A stretch of DNA of 64,000 nucleotides from CAYYFX01 sp046330135 (GTDB lineage: Bacteria; ARS69), in the NCBI GenBank assembly GCA_046330135.1, contig JAXLTI010000005.1, positions 124,001 to 188,000 on the forward strand. The letters are read 5' to 3'. The notes beneath the pieces are model-generated. The model worked only from the letters and a program-made list of their open reading frames with translations, was not told the DNA's origin and ran no database searches. Shown one piece after another: positions 7,463 to 18,281 of this stretch. The translations under genes were made by a program, and so were the position numbers. Each line of letters begins with the position of its first letter. Position 1 is the first letter of the stretch.

Positions 7463-8782
7463 ATGAGCCCCGTTCTTTCGGAGCATTTCAAGACGCGGGA
7501 GCCGTCGGCGATCCGTGTCGCGGGTCTTCGCTTCGCCGAGCGCAAGGACGGGGCGGAGGCCGTCAACGTCGCGATCGGCAACGTCTCCCTGCCCATGCAC
7601 CCCGCGATGATCGAGCGAATGGGTCGGCTGCGCGGCGCCGAGAGCCCGTTCAAGCACGGCGTCGTCGCGTACACGTCCACCGCCGGGACCGACGAGTGCC
7701 AGCGCGCGTTCCTGCGCGCGATCGAGTCGTCCGGCTGCTCCGTCGAGGGTCTCCGCTGCCAGATCACGAACGGCGGGAGCGAAGCGATGGAGATCGTGCT
7801 GCCGGGGATGCTCGGGCCGGCCGGCACGGCGGTGCGCCCGCTGCTGCTGATCGACCCGTCGTACACGAACTACAAGGGCTTCGCGGATCGTCTCGGCCGC
7901 GCCACGGTCTCGATCACGCGGACGCTCGGCGACGACGGTCGCTGGGCGCTCCCGGACCTCGCGGAGATCGATCGCGTGATGGCGAAGGAGAAGCCGGGCG
8001 CGGTCGTGATCATCCCGTACGACAACCCCACCGGTCAGTTCTACTCCCACGAGGCGCTCGTGGCCCTCGCGCGGCTCTGCGTGAAGCACGACCTCTGGAT
8101 CCTCTCGGACGAGGCGTACCGCGAGCTCTTCTACGCCGAAGGGCGGGCGTCGAGCATCTGGCGGATCGGGGAAGACGAGGTGCCGGGCATCCGCGGGCGG
8201 CGCGTCAGCATCGAGTCCACGTCGAAGGTGTGGAACGCGTGCGGCCTGCGCGTCGGGGCCATCGTCACGGACGACGCGGAGTTCCACCGGCGGTCGCTCG
8301 CCGAGCACACGTCGAGCCTGTGCGCGAGCGCCATCGGCCAGTGGATCTTCGGGGCGATCGCGAACGAGTCGCTCGACGACCTGCGCGCGTGGTACCGCCG
8401 CCAGCGCGAGTACTACCGCGCCATGCTCGCGAGCTTCACGCAGCGGACGGAGGAGCTGCTGCCGGGCGCGATCGTGTCGAGGCCGGACGCGGCGCTGTAC
8501 TCCGTCGTGGACCTGCGGAACGTCGTCGGGCCGGACTTCGACGCGCTGGAGTTCGTGCTGCACTGCGCCACGACCGGCCGCGTGGACCGGGGCGGGAAGT
8601 CCTGGACGCTCCTCACCGCGCCGATGGGCGGTTTTTACGACCTCCCGAAGGGGCGCCCGAATCCGGGTCGGACGCAGATGCGGATCGCGTACGTGGAGCC
8701 GCCGGATCGGATGGCGCTCGTTCCCGATCTCCTCGCCGCGCTCCTCGAGCAGTACGTGCGCGCCGGAGCGCCCGCCCGCTGA
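7463..8782 (+). CDS. PLP-dependent aminotransferase class I/II
   Basis: A 439-residue fold-type I aminotransferase. Visible landmarks are the Asn-Pro pair that contacts the cofactor (YDNPTGQFYS), the Asp/Tyr motif ILSDEAYRELFY, and the Schiff-base Lys at about residue 255 in STSKVWNACGLRVG. The start ATG has GGAGGAGAG at ideal spacing. The gene lies 37 bases after the sigma-54 activator and may be its target or co-transcribed. The amino-acid substrate cannot be told from sequence; an aspartate- or aromatic-type enzyme is possible. The strong terminator at 8883 lies about 100 bases after the stop. Confidence 0.88.
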   Translation: MSPVLSEHFKTREPSAIRVAGLRFAERKDGAEAVNVAIGNVSLPMHPAMIERMGRLRGAESPFKHGVVAYTSTAGTDECQRAFLRAIESSGCSVEGLRCQITNGGSEAMEIVLPGMLGPAGTAVRPLLLIDPSYTNYKGFADRLGRATVSITRTLGDDGRWALPDLAEIDRVMAKEKPGAVVIIPYDNPTGQFYSHEALVALARLCVKHDLWILSDEAYRELFYAEGRASSIWRIGEDEVPGIRGRRVSIESTSKVWNACGLRVGAIVTDDAEFHRRSLAEHTSSLCASAIGQWIFGAIANESLDDLRAWYRRQREYYRAMLASFTQRTEELLPGAIVSRPDAALYSVVDLRNVVGPDFDALEFVLHCATTGRVDRGGKSWTLLTAPMGGFYDLPKGRPNPGRTQMRIAYVEPPDRMALVPDLLAALLEQYVRAGAPAR

Positions 8783-8882
8783 GGGGCGCCCGCGGGGGAC
8801 GTCCGGCCGGCCGGCGTCTGTGGGGAAGGGGCCCCTCGCTGGACGCGAGAGGCCGCGTTGCCCTAAGGTGCTCTTCTCTCGA

Positions 8883-8910
8883 CCCCGGCCGGGCGACCGG
8901 CCGGGGTTTT
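8883..8910 (+). terminator. Rho-independent terminator
   Basis: A perfect 10-bp stem (8883-8892 with 8897-8906), loop GCGA, followed directly by TTTT. It separates the aminotransferase gene from the MoxR operon. Confidence 0.85.
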
Positions 8911-9010
8911 CGTGCCGGCCGGTGGGCGGTCCCGAACCGGAGCCGTCGGGCCGGTGTGTAAGAGCCGTCCGCGCCCACCCCTGCACCCGAGCCCGGCGAA
9001 GGAGACCGAC

Positions 9011-10023
<1,013 letters not shown>

Positions 10024-10027
<4 letters not shown>

Positions 10028-10926
10028 CGCCGGACCCTTCGCCGCGGCGCCTGCTGGATGCCGCCGTCATCGCGCGCCTCTCCCGCATGGACGTCCGTGC
10101 GCGCGCGGTCGTCGAGGGATTCGTCGCGGGCCTCCACAAGAGCCCGTACAAGGGCTTCAGCGTGGAGTTCGCGGAGCACCGGCAGTACATGCCGGGCGAT
10201 CCGCCGAAGACCATCGACTGGAAGGTGTACGGCAAGAGCGATCGCTTCTACGTGAAGGAGTTCGAGGAGGAGACGAACCTCCGCGCGTACCTCGTGGTCG
10301 ACGGCTCGGCCTCCATGGGCTTCGCCTCGGAGGGAGTCACGAAGTTCGACTACGCGCGCTACCTCGCCGCGGCGCTCTCGTACCTCATGATCCGCCAGCA
10401 GGACTCCGTGGGCCTCGTCCTCTTCGACGCGGAGATCCGCCGCTTCATCCCGGCGCGCTCGGCGGGGAAGCACCTCCACGTGCTGCTCACCGAGCTCGAG
10501 AACGCGCGCGCCGCGTCCACCACGGGCCTCGCCGGGACGCTGCACCGCCTCGCCGAGCGCGTGAAGCGCCGGGGGCTCGTCGTGCTCCTGTCGGATCTCT
10601 TCGACGACCAGACCGCCGTCCTCCGCGCGCTGCGTCACTTCCGGCACAAGCGCAACGAGGTCGTCGTCTTCCACGTGCTCGACGCGAACGAGCGCCTCTT
10701 CGACTTCGCCCGGGAGGCGATCTTCCGGGACCTCGAAACGAACGACGAGATGCTGGTCCGCCCGTGGGAGCTGCGCCCGGAGTACCGGCGCGCGGTGGCG
10801 GAGTGGATCGAGCGCTATCGACGCGGATGCCGCGAGATCGGGGTCGACTACGTGTCGATGAACACCGAGACTCCCTTCGACGCAGCGCTCCTGGCCTACC
10901 TGGAGAAGCGGAGCCGGCTCGGATGA
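10024..10926 (+). CDS. DUF58 domain protein
   Basis: The GTG start overlaps the MoxR stop. The 300-residue protein has the DUF58 signature EHRQYMPGDPPKTIDWK and a VWA-like metal site, VVDGSASMGF (DxSxS). It is predicted cytoplasmic or membrane-associated and to be a client of the MoxR ATPase; that partnership is known for the family. No membrane segments are evident. The next gene follows after 19 bases. Confidence 0.93.
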
Positions 10927-10945
10927 GCCGTTCCGGGCGGCACTC

Positions 10946-13018
10946 GTGACGTTCCTCAACCCGGGCTTCCTGTTCGGCCTGCTCGGCATGTCCGTGCCGC
11001 TCGTGATCCATCTGCTGAGCCGGCGGACCGCCCGGCGCGTCGACTTCTCCACGCTCGAGTTCCTGCGCAACCTCGAGCGCAAGAGCCTCCGTCGCGTGCG
11101 GGTGCGGCAGCTCCTGCTGCTTCTCATCCGGATGCTCTTGATCGGCGCGATCGCCGTCGCCATGGCGCGTCCCACGCTGACCGGGGTGGCCGCGGGCAGC
11201 GGCAAGGCGCGTACTTCCTGCGTGATCGTCCTGGACGCCAGCTTCTCCATGGGCGCCTCGGACAAGGGGACTCCGTTGTTCGAGGCCGCCAAGGAGCGGG
11301 CCGCCGAGATCCTCTCGACGCTGTCGGACGGCGACGAGGTGGTGCTGCTGCAGCCCGGCGCGCTCGACCAGGGCAGCCCGGAGTTCGTCCGCGACCTCGG
11401 CTTCGTGCGCGAGCGCGTGGCGGGAGCGTCGCCGGGGCTCGCCGCCGGGGACCTCGCGACGGTGCTGCGCGACGCCTTCCGTGCGCTCCAGGATGCGCAC
11501 TTCCCGAACCGCGAAGTCCACGTGGTGTCGGACTTCCAGCGCACCGGCTGGGACGGACTCGAGGGGACGCACGCGCCGCCGGGCGTGGGCGTGTACCTGC
11601 ATCCCGTCGGCCCCGAGCCGCCGCCGAACGCCTGGATCGACTCCGTGGATTACTCGGGGCAGATCCTCGAGAAAGGCACGCCGGTGGAGTTCAAGGTGGT
11701 CGTGGCCTCCGGCCCCACGCACCCGCGCTCGGACGTGGACGTCGAGATGGAGATGGACGGGCGGGTCGTCGATCGGCGGCGGGTGGACCTCGCGCCGGGC
11801 TCGCGCGTGGCGTTGTCCCTCCGCGAGACGTTCACCGAGGACGGCCTGCACCTCGGCTCGGTGGTGCTCCGCGGCGCCACCGGTCCCGAGCAGGACGATC
11901 GGCGACGCTTCACGTTGCGCACGCAGGCGTCCGTGCCCGTCCTCGTGGTGAGCGGGGACGAGCGCACGCGGCGCTACGTGGAGACGGCGCTCGCGCCCCC
12001 GGGAGGCGCCGCGGGATCCTTCGCGGTACGGGAAGCGCCGCCCGAGGATCTGCGCAGCGCGTCGCGGCAGCAGGAGGCCGTGGTGGTGCTCGCGGACGTC
12101 GAGCGCCTCGACGACCGCGCCCTCGACGGGATCAAGGGCTTCCTCTCGGAAGGCGGCGGGGTGCTCGTCTTCCCGGGTCCCCACTTCGATGCGGCGGCCT
12201 GGGGACGCTCCTTCCTGCCGCGCTTCCTGCCGGGATCGATGACCGGCGTCACCGCCGCCACGGAGCCCTTCCACCTCGAGAAGCTCGACAACACTCATCC
12301 GCTCTTCGACCTCTTCCGCAACGGGGAGGGCGGGCTCACGGACGTGCGCTTCACGCGAGCGCTGCAGTTCCGGGCGGACGCCGGCAGCACCGTGCTGGCG
12401 ACGTTCTCCAGCGGCGAGCCGGCGATCGTGGAGTCGGCCCTCTTGCCGGGCCGCGTGCTCTTCTTCGCCTCGTCGATCGATCCGGCGTGGAGCGACCTGC
12501 CGGTCACGGGCGCGTTCCTGCCGTTGCTTCACGAGTCGGTGCGGTATCTGTCGCAGGCGCGCGGCCCCGGCGCGGAGCGGCTCGACGTGGGCGAGGGCGC
12601 CACGTTGCGCCTGCCCAGCGTGCCCGAGGGCGGCGTCACGCTCGTCATGCCGAACGGCGCCACGCGCTCGCTCGCGCCGGAGCCGGACGCGGGCGGCTAC
12701 TCGCTCGGGATCCCGGAGGCGACCGAGGCGGGCTTCTACGTGTTCCGCGCGGCGTCTCTCGACACGATCGCGGCGCTCGCGGCGAACGTCGCCGCGCGGG
12801 AGAGCGACTTCGCGCGGATCTCGCCGGACGAGGTCGAGCAGTCGATCGGCTCGCGCGGGCGCGTGCTCGCGGAGGGCTCGCGCGTGGCGCGCCAGATCGA
12901 GGAGGCGCGACGCGGACGCGAGATCGGCCGCGCCTTCCTTTGGGCGGCGGCGCTGTTGCTCCTCGCGGAGTCGGTCGTGGCGATGCGCGCGCGGCCCGCC
13001 GACGCGGCGACGCCTTGA
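10946..13018 (+). CDS. BatA-like membrane protein with VWA domain
   Basis: The 690-residue product begins with the N-terminal double-membrane module seen in BatA-type proteins (NPGFLFGLLGMSVPLVIHLL, then a basic stretch and LLLLLIRMLLIGAIAVAMA). A VWA domain follows, with the MIDAS motif VLDASFSMGASD. A long periplasmic middle region includes an Ig-like part and a class I amidotransferase-like part around GGGVLVFPGPHFD. A C-terminal membrane segment (AFLWAAALLLLAESVV) closes it. The start is GTG 10946. Its TGA overlaps the TTG start of mfd, which is an unusual coupling of an envelope operon to DNA repair. Confidence 0.88.
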   Translation: MTFLNPGFLFGLLGMSVPLVIHLLSRRTARRVDFSTLEFLRNLERKSLRRVRVRQLLLLLIRMLLIGAIAVAMARPTLTGVAAGSGKARTSCVIVLDASFSMGASDKGTPLFEAAKERAAEILSTLSDGDEVVLLQPGALDQGSPEFVRDLGFVRERVAGASPGLAAGDLATVLRDAFRALQDAHFPNREVHVVSDFQRTGWDGLEGTHAPPGVGVYLHPVGPEPPPNAWIDSVDYSGQILEKGTPVEFKVVVASGPTHPRSDVDVEMEMDGRVVDRRRVDLAPGSRVALSLRETFTEDGLHLGSVVLRGATGPEQDDRRRFTLRTQASVPVLVVSGDERTRRYVETALAPPGGAAGSFAVREAPPEDLRSASRQQEAVVVLADVERLDDRALDGIKGFLSEGGGVLVFPGPHFDAAAWGRSFLPRFLPGSMTGVTAATEPFHLEKLDNTHPLFDLFRNGEGGLTDVRFTRALQFRADAGSTVLATFSSGEPAIVESALLPGRVLFFASSIDPAWSDLPVTGAFLPLLHESVRYLSQARGPGAERLDVGEGATLRLPSVPEGGVTLVMPNGATRSLAPEPDAGGYSLGIPEATEAGFYVFRAASLDTIAALAANVAARESDFARISPDEVEQSIGSRGRVLAEGSRVARQIEEARRGREIGRAFLWAAALLLLAESVVAMRARPADAATP

Positions 13019-16000
13019 ACGGCATCGAGCGCATCGTCGAGGTCGTCGCCTCGGATCCGTCGGTCGTCGGCGCGTTCGACGATCTCGCCGCGCGTCACGA
13101 GTGCGTCCTGTCGGGCCTCGCGTGCTCGGCCAAGGCGCTCGCGCTCTCGCGGCTGCACGCCGCGGCGCACGTTCCTCTGCTGATCGTGGCGCCGCGCGCC
13201 GAGGACGCCGACGCCCTGCTCGCCGACCTCGAGATGTGCCTCGAGGCGGAGCGGGTCTTCCTCTTCGCCGAGACCGAAGTCCTGCCGTACGACCGGCGCT
13301 CCCCGCACGCGGAGACGCTGGGCGAGCGCATCCCGGCCCTCGGGGCGCTCGCCTCGGGTCGGAGCGTCGTCTGCGTCACGACCGCGCGCGCCCTCTCCGC
13401 GCGCGTGCCCTCGCCGGCGGAGTTCGCGCGCATGCGCCTGCCCGTGGCGGTGGGCGCGGGGCTCTCCCGCGACGAGCTCGCGGCGGCGCTGCTCGCGCGC
13501 GGCTTCCGCGCGGAGCGGCTCGTGGAGGAGGTGGGGACGTTCGCGGTCCGCGGCGGCATCGTCGACTTCTTCCCGTTCGGCTCGCGCCACCCGGTGCGCG
13601 TGGAGCTGTTCGGCGATCAGATCGAGTCCCTGCGCACGTTCGACGCCGCGACGCAGCGGACGGTGGACGCGATCGACTCGATCGAGGTCCTGCCGCAGCG
13701 GGAAGTCCTGCTCGACGAGGCGACGCTCGCGGCGGCGCGCAGGCGCGGCGACCTGCCGTTCGAGGAGGGCGCGAGCGTCTTCCCGGAAGGCGTGGAGGCG
13801 TGGTTGCCGCGCTTCCACCCGGGATCGACCAGCCTGCTCGCGTACTTCTCGGCGCGGGGCATCGTGGTCCTCGACGAGCCGGATCGCTTGCGCGAGGCCC
13901 TCGCCGCGCGGGTGGAGGAGGCGAAGGCGGCGTGGGACGCGTGGCCAGACGGGTCGCGGCCGCCGCCGCCCGAGGAGCTGTTCCTGGCCCCGGACGATCT
14001 CGCGGCGGAGCTCCAGGGCCGCACCGTGCTGCGTCTGGCGCTCTTCGAGGGCCCCTCCGCGCGCGACGCCCTGCGCGGCACGCCCGCCGTCGACGTGCCC
14101 GCGCGTCACGTGCAGGTCCACTCGCAGGAGACGTTCCGCGGGAGCTTCGCGCTCCTGCGCGAGCGGTTGCGCGGCCTCGTCGAGGAGGGCAACGAGGTCT
14201 GGGTCTTCTGCGACAACCGCGGCCAGTGCGAGCGCCTCGAGGAGATGCTGGAGGGGCTCGCGTCTTCCGTGAACCTCGCGGTGGCGTCGCTGCGCAACGG
14301 CTTCTCCATGCCGGAGCGCGGCCTCGTCGTGCTCACGGATCACGAGATGTTCGCGCGCACCGCGCGGCGCCGTCGTGCGTTCCGCCACGGCGGCGGGGCG
14401 CCGATCCACGACTACGCCGCGCTCAAGCGCGGCGACTTCGTCGTGCACGTCGATCACGGCGTGGGCCGCTACGACGGCATCCACCTGCTCTCGGCCGGCG
14501 GCTTCGAGTCCGAGTGCCTGCGCCTGCGCTACCAGGACGGCGACTCGATCTACGTGCCGGTCGAGCAGATCAACCTCGTGCAGAAGTACGTCGGCGGAGA
14601 GGGCGGCGAGCCGCCGGTCGTCGCGAAGCTCGGCACGGCGCAGTGGGAGCGCACGAAGGCGCGCGCGCGCAAGGCCGTCGAGAAGATGGCGGCGCAGCTC
14701 CTCGAGATCCACGCCGCGCGCGCGGCGAAGGAGGGTCACGCCTTCTCGCACGACGGCGAGTGGCAGCGGGAGATGGAGGCCTCCTTCGTGTACGAGGAGA
14801 CGCCGGACCAGCGCAAGGCCACCGACGCGGTCAAGCGGGACATGGAGAGCCGCCGGCCGATGGATCGCCTGGTGTGCGGCGACGTGGGCTACGGCAAGAC
14901 GGAGGTGGCGATCCGCGCCGCGTTCAAGGCGGCGGGCGACGGCAAGCAGGTGGCCGTGCTCGTGCCCACGACGATTCTCGCGCAGCAGCACCTGGAGACG
15001 TTCCGCGAGCGGCTGCGCGCGTACCCGGTCCGCGTAGACATGCTGTCCCGCTTCCGGTCGGCCAAGGAGCAGAAAGAGACGGTGGCGAAGCTCGCGGCGG
15101 GCGAGGTGGACATCGTCATCGGAACGCACCGGCTCCTCTCGAAGGACGTGCAGTTCCGGGACCTCGGCCTCGTGATCGTGGACGAGGAGCAGCGCTTCGG
15201 CGTGAAGCACAAGGAGCGCCTGAAGGAGATGCGCAAGCTGGTGGACGTGCTCACGCTCACGGCCACGCCCATCCCGCGCACGCTCAACATGGCGCTGCTC
15301 GGGCTGCGCGACATCTCCGTGATCGAGACGCCGCCGCCGAACAAGCTGCCCATCGTGACGGAGGTCGTGGAGTCCTCGGACGAGCTGATCCGCAAGTCCA
15401 TCCTCCGCGAGGTGCAGCGCGGCGGGCAGGTCTTCTTCGTGCACAATCGCGTGCAGACCATCGACGGCGTCGCCGGGAAGCTGCGCGCGCTGCTGCCGGA
15501 GATCCGCTTCGACGTCGCGCACGGCCAGATGCCCGATCACCAGCTCGAGGCCGTGATGCTCGGCTTCCTCGAGCGGAAGAGCGACGTGCTCGTCTCCACG
15601 ATGATCATCGAGTCGGGGCTGGATCTGCCGAACGTCAACACGATCCTCATCAACCGCGCCGACGCGTTCGGCCTCGCCGAGCTCTATCAGCTGCGCGGGC
15701 GGGTCGGGCGGTCGAATCACCGGGCCTTCGCGTTCCTGCTGGTGCCGCCCGGGGCGCAGTTCACGGACATCGCGCGCAAGCGCCTGCGCGCCATCGAGGA
15801 GTTCTCGGATCTGGGAGCGGGCTTCCGCCTCGCCACGCGCGACATGGAGATCCGCGGCGCGGGCAACTTCCTCGGTGCGGAGCAGTCGGGGCATCTGGAG
15901 GCGATCGGCTACGATCTCTACTGCCAGATGCTGCGCGAGGCGATGGCGGACCTTCGCGGCGAGGAGCGGCCCGCGGATCGGCTGGCGGCTCGCCTCGACG

Positions 16001-16458
16001 TCGCGCTCGACGCGTACTTCCCCGAGGAGCTCATCGCGGACCCGGATCAGCGCATCGGCTTCTACAAGCGACTCGCGGACCTGGCGGAGGTGGACGGAGT
16101 GGCGCGGCTCGCGGAGGAGCTGCGCGACCGCTACGGCCGGCTCCCGACCGCCGCCGTGCAGCTGCTGAAGCTCAAGGAGCTCCGCCTGCGCTCCGAGGCG
16201 GCGGGGATCGCCGAGCTCCGGGCGCGCGGCGGCGAGGCCGTGCTCCGCTTCCACGAGGGGCGCGCTCCGTTGCCCGCGGTGGTGCAGGAGATGGTGCGGC
16301 AGACGCCGGCCGAGCTGTCCTTCTTCGCGGACGGGAAGGAAGGCCTGCGCATCGCGCTGAAGGCGGGCACGGAGAGCGCGCTGCTCGAGAGCGTCGAGGC
16401 CCTCTTGCGAGTCGCAGGGGGCTCTGATACGTTGTCCGTTTCGCACGCTGGCACTTGA
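13015..16458 (+). CDS. mfd: Transcription-repair coupling factor Mfd
   Basis: The 1147-residue protein has the usual full length. It has a UvrB-like N-terminal module, a CarD-like RNA polymerase interaction domain (GDFVVHVDHGVGRYDGI, about residue 473), a RecG-like helicase core with Walker A CGDVGYGKTE (about 622) and motif II VDEEQRFGVKH (about 722), motif III TLTATPIPRTLNM, and the C-terminal TRCF domain. Mfd removes RNA polymerase stalled at lesions and recruits UvrA. The TTG start at 13015 overlaps the BatA-like stop; it is chosen for this coupling and because the N-terminal UvrB-like region begins there. Confidence 0.96.
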   Translation: MNGIERIVEVVASDPSVVGAFDDLAARHECVLSGLACSAKALALSRLHAAAHVPLLIVAPRAEDADALLADLEMCLEAERVFLFAETEVLPYDRRSPHAETLGERIPALGALASGRSVVCVTTARALSARVPSPAEFARMRLPVAVGAGLSRDELAAALLARGFRAERLVEEVGTFAVRGGIVDFFPFGSRHPVRVELFGDQIESLRTFDAATQRTVDAIDSIEVLPQREVLLDEATLAAARRRGDLPFEEGASVFPEGVEAWLPRFHPGSTSLLAYFSARGIVVLDEPDRLREALAARVEEAKAAWDAWPDGSRPPPPEELFLAPDDLAAELQGRTVLRLALFEGPSARDALRGTPAVDVPARHVQVHSQETFRGSFALLRERLRGLVEEGNEVWVFCDNRGQCERLEEMLEGLASSVNLAVASLRNGFSMPERGLVVLTDHEMFARTARRRRAFRHGGGAPIHDYAALKRGDFVVHVDHGVGRYDGIHLLSAGGFESECLRLRYQDGDSIYVPVEQINLVQKYVGGEGGEPPVVAKLGTAQWERTKARARKAVEKMAAQLLEIHAARAAKEGHAFSHDGEWQREMEASFVYEETPDQRKATDAVKRDMESRRPMDRLVCGDVGYGKTEVAIRAAFKAAGDGKQVAVLVPTTILAQQHLETFRERLRAYPVRVDMLSRFRSAKEQKETVAKLAAGEVDIVIGTHRLLSKDVQFRDLGLVIVDEEQRFGVKHKERLKEMRKLVDVLTLTATPIPRTLNMALLGLRDISVIETPPPNKLPIVTEVVESSDELIRKSILREVQRGGQVFFVHNRVQTIDGVAGKLRALLPEIRFDVAHGQMPDHQLEAVMLGFLERKSDVLVSTMIIESGLDLPNVNTILINRADAFGLAELYQLRGRVGRSNHRAFAFLLVPPGAQFTDIARKRLRAIEEFSDLGAGFRLATRDMEIRGAGNFLGAEQSGHLEAIGYDLYCQMLREAMADLRGEERPADRLAARLDVALDAYFPEELIADPDQRIGFYKRLADLAEVDGVARLAEELRDRYGRLPTAAVQLLKLKELRLRSEAAGIAELRARGGEAVLRFHEGRAPLPAVVQEMVRQTPAELSFFADGKEGLRIALKAGTESALLESVEALLRVAGGSDTLSVSHAGT
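16405..16433 (+). promoter_or_regulatory. Possible promoter inside the end of mfd
   Basis: TTGCGA, 17 bases, TACGTT, lying in the last codons of mfd and about 45 bases before the parvulin lipoprotein start. Confidence 0.45.
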
Positions 16459-16477
16459 ACGAAGAGGAGGCGAGACT

Positions 16478-18250
16478 TTGATTCGCCCACCCCGTGGGGC
16501 CGTCGTCTTTGGCCTGCTCCTCCTCGCCGGATGCGGCGGGAAGAAGGGACATCTGGACAAGGTCGTCGCGCGCGCCGGCGACATCCAGGTGACGATCGGC
16601 GACTTCAACGACGCGTGGAACAAGATCACGCCCACCAACCGACCGGACATCTCCACCCTCGAGCTGAAGCGCACGTTCGCGAACGACCTCGTGAACCAGC
16701 GCATCCTCCTCGCGGAAGCCCGGCGCCTCGGCGGGATCACGGACTCCACCGTGCTGGGCGCGCTCGAGCAGCGCCGGCGGGGCGACATCCTGTCCGCGCT
16801 CTACCACGACGAGATCCAGGCGAAGGTGGAGGTGAAGGCGAAGGAAGTGGAGGACCTCTACCAGCACCGCGCCGTGAACGTGCGGGCCTCGCACATCCTC
16901 CTCGAGGACGAGGAGACCGCGAAGCGCGTCCGCGCCGACATCGAGGCGCACAAGATCACCTTCGAGGACGCGGCGAAGAAGTACTCGCTGGACCAGGGCT
17001 CGCGCCTCAAGGGCGGCTCCCTGGGCGAGATCCAGTGGAACGCCACGCTGCCGGACTTCCAGTCGCGCGCGTTCTCGCAGGAGCCGGGAGTGATCTCCGA
17101 GCCCTTCCAGACCACGTTCGGCTTCCATCTGCTGCGCGTGGACGAGCGCATTCCGAAGAAGCTCCCGTCCCTGGACGAGATGCGCCCCACGCTGCGCTCG
17201 GACCTCCAGCGGCAGCAGGAGCAGCTCCTGGTCCGCCAGTTCAGCGCCGGCCTCGAGCAGAAGGCGGGCCTGCAGTGGAACGAGGAGGGTCTCCGCACGC
17301 TGCGCGCGGCGATCGACGAGATGGCGAAGGTCGACCAGGACACGATCCCTTCGGAGCGGCAGTACCTGCCGCCGGCCGACGAGGCGCGCCGCAAGGTCGT
17401 GGTGGCTACGTTCGCGGGACGGGACTGGACGATCGGCGACTATCTGCGTGAGCTGCGGCAGCTGCCCACGCCGAACCGGCCGCCCGGCCAGGTACCGGTC
17501 AGCGGTCTCAAGGAGCTCATCCGGACCACGCAGATCGATCCGGAGCTTGCCTATCAGGAGGCGTTGGCGCGCAAGATCGGGGACCGTCCGGAGATCAAGC
17601 AGGGGATGTCGCGCCTCGAGGAGCAGATCCTGATCGAGACGCTGCACGCGCGCTTCCTCCAGGCGGCCGACATCACTCCGGAGGAGGTCCGCGCGTACTT
17701 CGACTCCACGGCCCAGAAGAACCCCGACGCCGTCAAGATCCCGGAGCGAGTGGACATGCTGGTGCTCGCGCACACGGACTCGACCGCCGTCAAGAAGGCC
17801 CTCGCCCGCATCGCCAAGGGCGAGGACGAGGCGAAAGTGATCCAGGAAGTCTCGATGGACCCGCGTACGAACTCCAAGGGCGGGCGCACCGGTCCGGTGG
17901 CGCGGGGGACCTATCCGCCGCAGGTCGAGGACGTCGCGTTCTCGTCGGCGGTCGGGAAGGGCTGGTCCAAGCCCATCGTCACCGAGGCGGGTTGCCTGGC
18001 CGTCAGGGTCCTGTCCAAGGAGCCGGCGCGTCCCGCGAAGTTCGAAGAGGTCCAGCCCGCGCTCACGCAGAACCTCGCGCAGGCCAAGGGCGAGAAGGCC
18101 TTCGACGACTGGCTCAAGAAGGAGCGCGAGAAGCGCAAGGTCGAGGTCTACGACGATGCGCTGCAGCTCATGAGCCAGGCGATCACGGGTCCGAAGACGC
18201 CGGCGGCGCCGGGTGCGCACGCGGGCGCGAAGCCGGACAGCACCTCGTAA
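16478..18250 (+). CDS. Parvulin-type peptidyl-prolyl isomerase, lipoprotein
   Basis: The TTG start has GAGGAGG seven bases upstream. A short lipoprotein signal ends in the lipobox LLLLAGC, so the 590-residue protein is lipid-anchored. A parvulin (PpiC/rotamase) domain lies at about residues 125-225 (NVRASHILLEDEET, then KGGSLGEIQW and TTFGFHLLRVDE). A second, more divergent rotamase-like unit lies near the C-terminus (SKGGRTGPVARGTYPP). It should assist folding of exported proteins, like PrsA, SurA or PpiD. The next gene encodes another periplasmic isomerase. Confidence 0.92.
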   Translation: MIRPPRGAVVFGLLLLAGCGGKKGHLDKVVARAGDIQVTIGDFNDAWNKITPTNRPDISTLELKRTFANDLVNQRILLAEARRLGGITDSTVLGALEQRRRGDILSALYHDEIQAKVEVKAKEVEDLYQHRAVNVRASHILLEDEETAKRVRADIEAHKITFEDAAKKYSLDQGSRLKGGSLGEIQWNATLPDFQSRAFSQEPGVISEPFQTTFGFHLLRVDERIPKKLPSLDEMRPTLRSDLQRQQEQLLVRQFSAGLEQKAGLQWNEEGLRTLRAAIDEMAKVDQDTIPSERQYLPPADEARRKVVVATFAGRDWTIGDYLRELRQLPTPNRPPGQVPVSGLKELIRTTQIDPELAYQEALARKIGDRPEIKQGMSRLEEQILIETLHARFLQAADITPEEVRAYFDSTAQKNPDAVKIPERVDMLVLAHTDSTAVKKALARIAKGEDEAKVIQEVSMDPRTNSKGGRTGPVARGTYPPQVEDVAFSSAVGKGWSKPIVTEAGCLAVRVLSKEPARPAKFEEVQPALTQNLAQAKGEKAFDDWLKKEREKRKVEVYDDALQLMSQAITGPKTPAAPGAHAGAKPDSTS

Positions 18251-18281
18251 GCTCGGAAGACCGGGAAGGGAGGACGGAGTC

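Noticed and set aside
5788..7866. 692-codon open frame on the - strand
   Set aside because: Shadow of the sigma-54 activator, which has complete and ordered motifs on the + strand.
12736..16788. 1350-codon open frame on the - strand
   Set aside because: Shadow of mfd; no domain, signal or Shine-Dalgarno.
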